Below are positions 59,820 to 64,000 of a DNA stretch of 64,000 nt, one piece after another (the stretch's first letter is position 1; every line of letters starts with the position of its first letter). Origin of the DNA: Pectobacterium polaris (GTDB lineage Bacteria > Pseudomonadota > Gammaproteobacteria > Enterobacterales > Enterobacteriaceae); NCBI RefSeq assembly GCF_002307355.1, contig NZ_CP017481.1, forward strand, positions 3,410,001-3,474,000, given 5' to 3'. Under the pieces are notes generated by a model. The model did no database searches. It saw only the letters and a list, made by a program, of their open reading frames with translations, and was not told the DNA's origin. The translations under genes were made by a program, and so were the position numbers.

Positions 59820-60398
59820 TTAAGCCAACGCCCAGTCCAGCGTTTGTTCCAGCAGTCGAGCGCCGTGCGTGGTCAGAATCGACTCAGGATGGAATTGAAA
59901 ACCGCAGACGCGATCCGCATCGTTTCGCACGGCCATGACCATCGTGTTGAAGTGTGCGTTGACGGTCAGCGTCGAAGGAATGTTGCTGCCGACCAGCGAG
60001 TGGTAGCGGGCAACGGGCAACGGATGCGGTAAACCGGTAAACATGCCGCTGGCATCGTGATCGATGGCTGACGCTTTGCCGTGCAGGATTTCACCCGCCT
60101 GACCGACATGGCCGCCGTAGGCTTCCACGATGGCCTGATGGCCGAGGCAAATGCCGATGATCGGTAACTGACCGCGTAAACGTTGCAGCAGTTCCGGCAT
60201 ACAACCTGCTTCTGCCGGCGTGCCGGGGCCGGGGGAGAGCATCAGGATCGGTTTTTCCATTTGCTGTAACCGCGCGATGATGACGTCGGCAGGCAGATGG
60301 TTACGGTAAATCACGACCTGATGACCGCTGGCACGCAGCTGATCCACCAGGTTGTAGGTGAATGAATCGATATTATCGAGCAGCAGGATGTCGGCCAT
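59820..60398 (-). CDS. trpG: Anthranilate synthase glutamine amidotransferase TrpG
   Basis: This 192-residue class I glutamine amidotransferase supplies ammonia to TrpE. The triad is seen as Cys in [15 protein letters not shown] and His/Glu in [10 protein letters not shown]. The oxyanion strand is [11 protein letters not shown]. It is a separate gene, unlike the TrpGD fusion of E. coli, as in Serratia and other relatives. Its ATG overlaps the trpE TGA by one base. Confidence 0.96.
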   Translation of the reverse strand: MADILLLDNIDSFTYNLVDQLRASGHQVVIYRNHLPADVIIARLQQMEKPILMLSPGPGTPAEAGCMPELLQRLRGQLPIIGICLGHQAIVEAYGGHVGQAGEILHGKASAIDHDASGMFTGLPHPLPVARYHSLVGSNIPSTLTVNAHFNTMVMAVRNDADRVCGFQFHPESILTTHGARLLEQTLDWALA

Positions 60399-61966
60399 CA
60401 GAAAATCTCCTTTGCATGGTGCGCACTGGCAATGGCTCGCAGTACGGCCCGAGCTTTATTACGCGTTTCGTCGGCTTCGGCCTGAGGGTTAGAATCCAGC
60501 ACCACGCCCGCACCGGCCTGAACGGTGGCAATACCATCTTCGACATAGGCGGAGCGAATGACGATGCAGGTGTCCAGATCGCCGTGAGCGGTGAAGTAGC
60601 CCACCGCGCCGCCGTAGCTGCCGCGTCGGGTTTTCTCACTTTCGGCAATCAGCTGCATGGCCCGGACTTTCGGTGCGCCGCTCAGCGTGCCCATGTTCAT
60701 GCAGGCGCGGTAGGCGTGCAGCACATCTAAATCTTCACGCAATGTGCCCACTACACGGGAGACCAGATGCATCACAAAGGAATAGCGGTCAACTTTGGTC
60801 AAATCAGCAACGTAACGGCTACCCGGCTGACAGATGCGCGCCAGATCGTTACGGGCTAAATCGACCAGCATCAAATGTTCAGCCAGCTCTTTATGGTCGG
60901 TACGCATTTCCAACTCAATGCGGCTATCGAGATCGCGATCCAGCGAGCCATCGGCACGGCGACCGCGCGGGCGGGTACCGGCAATGGGGTAAATTTCGAT
61001 TTGGCGGCTGTCAGCATCGTATTTCAGCGAGCTTTCCGGCGAGGCACCGAACAGCGTGAAGTCCTGATCCTGCATGTAAAACATGTAAGGGCTGGGATTG
61101 CTATCCTTCAGCGTTTGGTAGGCGGCCAGCGGTGAAGGACACGGCAGAGAGAAACGACGTGACGGCACGACCTGGAAAATTTCACCGATGCGGATGGCTT
61201 CTTGCATCTGACTGACGACTTCCCCGAAGGCTTCATCGCTCTGGTTGCAGCTCAGCGTCATATCTTCGATGGACTGACGCGGCAGCGCAGGCGCGGGTTG
61301 GGTGAGCTGAAGTTGCAGCTGTTCCAGACGCTGTTGCAGACGCTGCTTTTCGCTATGGTTCGGTGTAAACAGGCTGGCTTGCAGTGCGGTCACTCGTTTT
61401 TGGTGGTCAAGCACCAGCAGCGTTTCTGCCAGATAGAAGCAAAAATCTGGGCAACGCTGCTGCTGGCTCAGCGCAGGTAATTCTTCAAATCCTGCGACCA
61501 GATCGTAGGCGAACAGGCCGCCGAGGAACATGGCTTCACGCTCGTCTGTCGGGCAGGCGACGAGCGTCAAAATCTGGCGTAAGGCATCAAACACGGACAG
61601 CGAACGCAGGCGAGCATCTTCGTCCTGCATGGCGTCTGCCAGTGGGAACGTGAGTTCACGACCGTTCGGACGCGGTTGATTGATAATCTCCACCGGCAGC
61701 GCGGCATCCAGAAGCGGCAGGAGGCTGGCACCGTTTGCGGTTAATGCCTGAATGGAAACCTGCTGACCCAGTGCGGTGATGCGCAGTGCGCTATCGACGA
61801 TTAACAGGCTTTTCAGGTTTTGCTTGCTGTCGATTTCAGCCGACTCTAACAGCAACGTTGCCGGTCTGGCACCGCAGAGTTGATGGAAGATGGCGCTGGG
61901 GTCGTTACGATAAACGGCCTCGATACGCAGCAGTTCCAGTTCCAGTTTAGGTTGTGTTGTTTGCAT
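60398..61966 (-). CDS. trpE: Anthranilate synthase component I TrpE
   Basis: This 522-residue enzyme converts chorismate to anthranilate with TrpG. The N-terminal feedback site for tryptophan contains LLLESAEID (about residues 34-42). The C-terminal catalytic domain includes [19 protein letters not shown] and [16 protein letters not shown]. It is the first structural gene of the operon, 33 bases beyond the attenuator hairpin. Confidence 0.97.
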   Translation of the reverse strand: MQTTQPKLELELLRIEAVYRNDPSAIFHQLCGARPATLLLESAEIDSKQNLKSLLIVDSALRITALGQQVSIQALTANGASLLPLLDAALPVEIINQPRPNGRELTFPLADAMQDEDARLRSLSVFDALRQILTLVACPTDEREAMFLGGLFAYDLVAGFEELPALSQQQRCPDFCFYLAETLLVLDHQKRVTALQASLFTPNHSEKQRLQQRLEQLQLQLTQPAPALPRQSIEDMTLSCNQSDEAFGEVVSQMQEAIRIGEIFQVVPSRRFSLPCPSPLAAYQTLKDSNPSPYMFYMQDQDFTLFGASPESSLKYDADSRQIEIYPIAGTRPRGRRADGSLDRDLDSRIELEMRTDHKELAEHLMLVDLARNDLARICQPGSRYVADLTKVDRYSFVMHLVSRVVGTLREDLDVLHAYRACMNMGTLSGAPKVRAMQLIAESEKTRRGSYGGAVGYFTAHGDLDTCIVIRSAYVEDGIATVQAGAGVVLDSNPQAEADETRNKARAVLRAIASAHHAKEIF

Positions 61967-61998
61967 TCTTGCTACCCGTTTAATGTTGTGCCCATCAA

Positions 61999-62025
61999 AT
62001 AAAAAGCCCGCTTAGTTAAGCGGGC
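61999..62025 (-). terminator. trp attenuator (terminator 3:4)
   Basis: On the minus strand GCCCGCTTA and TAAGCGGGC form the terminator stem, followed by TTTTTATTTG. It lies 39 bases after the trpL stop and ahead of trpE, the expected place of the transcription attenuator. Confidence 0.9.
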
Positions 62026-62063
62026 CTGGGAATATCTGCATGTGTGATAACAGCGATGCGTGA

Positions 62064-62126
62064 TTAGTCCACCCGCGATAGGGAAGCGCGCCACCAACCA
62101 TGTTTCATCATTTTCTGCGTTGCCAT
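62064..62126 (-). CDS. trpL: trp operon leader peptide TrpL
   Basis: This 20-residue leader peptide has tandem Trp codons at residues 11-12 in the order MATQKMMKHGWWRASLSRVD. Ribosome stalling at these codons when tRNA-Trp is uncharged would favour the antiterminator. The upstream operator and downstream attenuator are as expected. Confidence 0.93.
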   Translation of the reverse strand: MATQKMMKHGWWRASLSRVD

Positions 62127-62168
62127 TATCATCATCTCACTGTTTATATACTGTCTGCGTACCGAGCT

Positions 62169-62190
62169 TGCGTACTAGTTAACTGGTTCG
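62169..62190 (-). promoter_or_regulatory. TrpR operator
   Basis: On the minus strand this reads CGAACCAGTTAACTAGTACG then CA. It matches the classical trp operator CGAACTAGTTAACTAGTACG with one change. It overlaps the -10 element. Confidence 0.9.
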
Positions 62191-62205
62191 GCGATAAAAT
62201 GTCAA
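62177..62205 (-). promoter_or_regulatory. trp operon promoter
   Basis: On the minus strand TTGACA (62205-62200) is followed by a 17-base spacer and TTAACT (62182-62177). The -10 lies within the TrpR operator, as in E. coli. Transcription would start near 62170 and read through trpL. Confidence 0.9.
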
Positions 62206-62303
62206 CACCTTCAATATGATTATTTTATTACTCAGGGAAACGGCGGGCATTACCATTTGCTTCCTATTAATGGCATCATGCGGCCTTCGCATTATTCTTG
62301 TTA

Positions 62304-63188
62304 ATGGATAGGCTTGTGCCAGAAGATTCTCAACCGATATCGTCATTTCCACTTTATGATTTGCATAGCCATACCACGGCATCTGATGGCCTTTTAACGC
62401 CGACGGCGCTGGTCAGTCGGGCGGTAGACATGCGGGTGAGCGTGCTGGCCATTACCGATCACGACACGACGGCTGGACTTGACGAAGCGCAGAATGCGAT
62501 TGCACAGCAGGGGTTGCCGCTGAGGTTGATTCCCGGCGTGGAGATCTCCACGCTGTGGGAAAATCATGAGATCCATATTGTCGGATTGGGGATGGATATT
62601 GCACACCCAGCGTTAACGGGGTTGCTGCAACAGCAGGCAGCGTGTCGGCAGAGTCGGGCGGAACAGATTGCGGCTCGACTGCAAAAAAACCGTATTCCCG
62701 ATGCGCTGGCTGGCGCACAGCGTCTGGCGACCGGAGGGCAGATTACACGTGCGCATTTTGCGCGTTATCTGATCGAACTGGGTATCGCGGCGAATATGAA
62801 TCAGGTGTTCAAAAAATATCTGGCGAAAGGCAAAATCGGCTATGTGCCACCGCAGTGGTGCACCATTCCGCAAGCGATTGAGGCGATTCATCAATCCGGC
62901 GGTGTGTCGGTGTTGGCGCATCCGGGGCGCTACGATTTGACAGCCAAATGGTTAAAGCGTCTATTAGCTACCTTCTCAGAAAGCGGCGGGATCGCGATGG
63001 AAGTGGCGCAATGCCAACAGGCACCGGATGAGCGTACGCAGCTGGGGCGCTATGCGCGCGACTTCAACCTAATGGCGTCGCAAGGATCGGATTTCCATCT
63101 GCCGTGCGCCTGGATTGAGCTGGGCCGCAAGCTGTGGCTACCTGCCGATGTCGAACCCGTTTGGCATCATCCCGTGTTGGTAGACTAG
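62304..63188 (+). CDS. rnm: 5'-3' exoribonuclease RNase AM (PHP domain, YciV)
   Basis: This 294-residue PHP-domain metalloenzyme has metal-binding motifs DLHSHTTASDG, ITDHDTT, PGVEIST, LAHPGRY and GSDFH. In E. coli RNase AM trims 5' ends of rRNA precursors and degrades short RNAs. The ATG at 62304 is chosen; the frame also opens at a TTG at 62298 and an in-frame GTG at 62316. It is divergent from the trp operon. Confidence 0.92.
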   Translation: MDRLVPEDSQPISSFPLYDLHSHTTASDGLLTPTALVSRAVDMRVSVLAITDHDTTAGLDEAQNAIAQQGLPLRLIPGVEISTLWENHEIHIVGLGMDIAHPALTGLLQQQAACRQSRAEQIAARLQKNRIPDALAGAQRLATGGQITRAHFARYLIELGIAANMNQVFKKYLAKGKIGYVPPQWCTIPQAIEAIHQSGGVSVLAHPGRYDLTAKWLKRLLATFSESGGIAMEVAQCQQAPDERTQLGRYARDFNLMASQGSDFHLPCAWIELGRKLWLPADVEPVWHHPVLVD

Positions 63189-63357
63189 CGGTGCATAGCC
63201 GTGTTGATGCCATGTCGTTCTTTTTGAAATAACAAATTCATGGAATAACAATCTTTTACCATCAACACGTTCTATAATAATCCTATTACACTATTTGCAC
63301 GATGAAGCGGGTTGGAATGCACAACGCCGCGAAATGTCAGACGTACGAGGTAGGGTC

Positions 63358-63978
63358 ATGAGCCAGTTTTTCTATATTCACCCACAGAATCCACAGCCGC
63401 GATTGATCAATCAGTCGGTGGAATTTTTGCATAAAGGTGGGGTGATTGTTTATCCAACGGATTCCGGTTACGCGTTGGGCTGTATGTTGGGCGAAAAGAA
63501 CGCGCTGGAACGCATCTGCCGGATTCGCGATCTTGGGAGCGATCATAACTTCACGTTGATGTGTCGCGATCTGTCCGAACTGTCGACATATGCCCATGTT
63601 GATAACTCGGCTTTCCGGTTGATTAAAAATAATACGCCGGGTAATTACACGTTTATTCTGAAAGCGACGAAAGAGGTGCCTCGCCGCTTAATGAATGAAA
63701 AGCGTAAAACCATCGGCCTGCGCGTGCCGTCTAATCCTATCGCACTGGAGTTGCTGGCCGCGCTGAATGAACCGCTGATGTCGACCACGCTGATGTTGCC
63801 GGGAAATGATTTTGCCGAATCCGATCCCGAAGAAATTCAGGACAGATTGGGAAAACTGGTGGATTTGATAATTCACGGTGGCTCACTGGGTCAACAGCCG
63901 ACGACGGTTATCGACTTGACCGAATCCGTGCCGCGCGTCGCCCGTGAAGGCACCGGTGATGTCACGCCGTTCCTATAA
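63358..63978 (+). CDS. yciO: Sua5/YciO/YrdC-family protein YciO
   Basis: This 206-residue protein of the YrdC/Sua5 family begins MSQFFYIHPQNPQPRLINQS. The RNA/nucleotide-binding block GGVIVYPTDSGYALGCMLG follows. The start at 63358 has GAGGTAGGG upstream; the longer frame to 63295 is not family-like. YrdC proteins make threonylcarbamoyl-AMP; YciO is a paralogue whose role is less clear. It follows rnm on the same strand. Confidence 0.93.
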   Translation: MSQFFYIHPQNPQPRLINQSVEFLHKGGVIVYPTDSGYALGCMLGEKNALERICRIRDLGSDHNFTLMCRDLSELSTYAHVDNSAFRLIKNNTPGNYTFILKATKEVPRRLMNEKRKTIGLRVPSNPIALELLAALNEPLMSTTLMLPGNDFAESDPEEIQDRLGKLVDLIIHGGSLGQQPTTVIDLTESVPRVAREGTGDVTPFL

Positions 63979-64000
63979 GTGCAGCGACGAGCGGTAACAA

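Overview
The window is a stretch of enterobacterial chromosome, most likely from a soft-rot plant pathogen of the genus Pectobacterium. This rests on the long stretches of E. coli-like gene order, on separate trpG and trpD genes (fused in E. coli), and on a KdgM-type oligogalacturonate porin, typical of pectin-degrading bacteria. I saw no insertion sequence, prophage or CRISPR array.

Positions 1-4846 (minus strand) hold a compact sugar operon: a divergent phosphofructokinase, ascorbate-type PTS IIB and IIC, a 92-residue coiled-coil protein, PTS IIA, a small P-loop kinase and a class I aldolase running off the left edge. This set could import and phosphorylate a sugar, phosphorylate it again and split it. 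Its substrate is not evident, and it is the best candidate here for an undescribed system. It is divergent from dadA, and a CRP-like site faces each side. A Bcr-type MFS exporter and a hemerythrin-like protein follow.

Positions 8546-25001 carry a core block: prkA-yeaH with a sigma-54 promoter, mipA, yeaE, yeaD, gapA, msrB, yeaC, the sppA-ansA-pncA cluster, ydjA, topB-ynjH and xthA. A tandem glycine riboswitch then precedes a TRIC-family channel gene with a GTG start (25205-26046). Next is an AT-rich accessory patch with three tandem paralogues of a 90-residue membrane protein, followed by tRNA-Tyr with two downstream copies of an rtT-like repeat.

Positions 27917-36981 are purU, ychJ, rssA, rssB, galU, hns, tdk and adhE. 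A gene-poor kilobase leads to the oligopeptide transporter, with two tandem oppA genes and oppBCDF. Then come yciU, clsA, yciY, a chemoreceptor, yciI, tonB, yciA, yciB, yciC, ompW (FNR box) and kdgM.

The right end (55302-62205) is the full trp operon on the minus strand, with promoter/operator, leader peptide trpL, attenuator, trpE, trpG, trpD, trpCF, trpB, trpA and a distal hairpin. trpD has a one-base frameshift near 59150, so this copy would not make full-length anthranilate phosphoribosyltransferase unless the base is a sequencing error. rnm (RNase AM) and yciO close the window.
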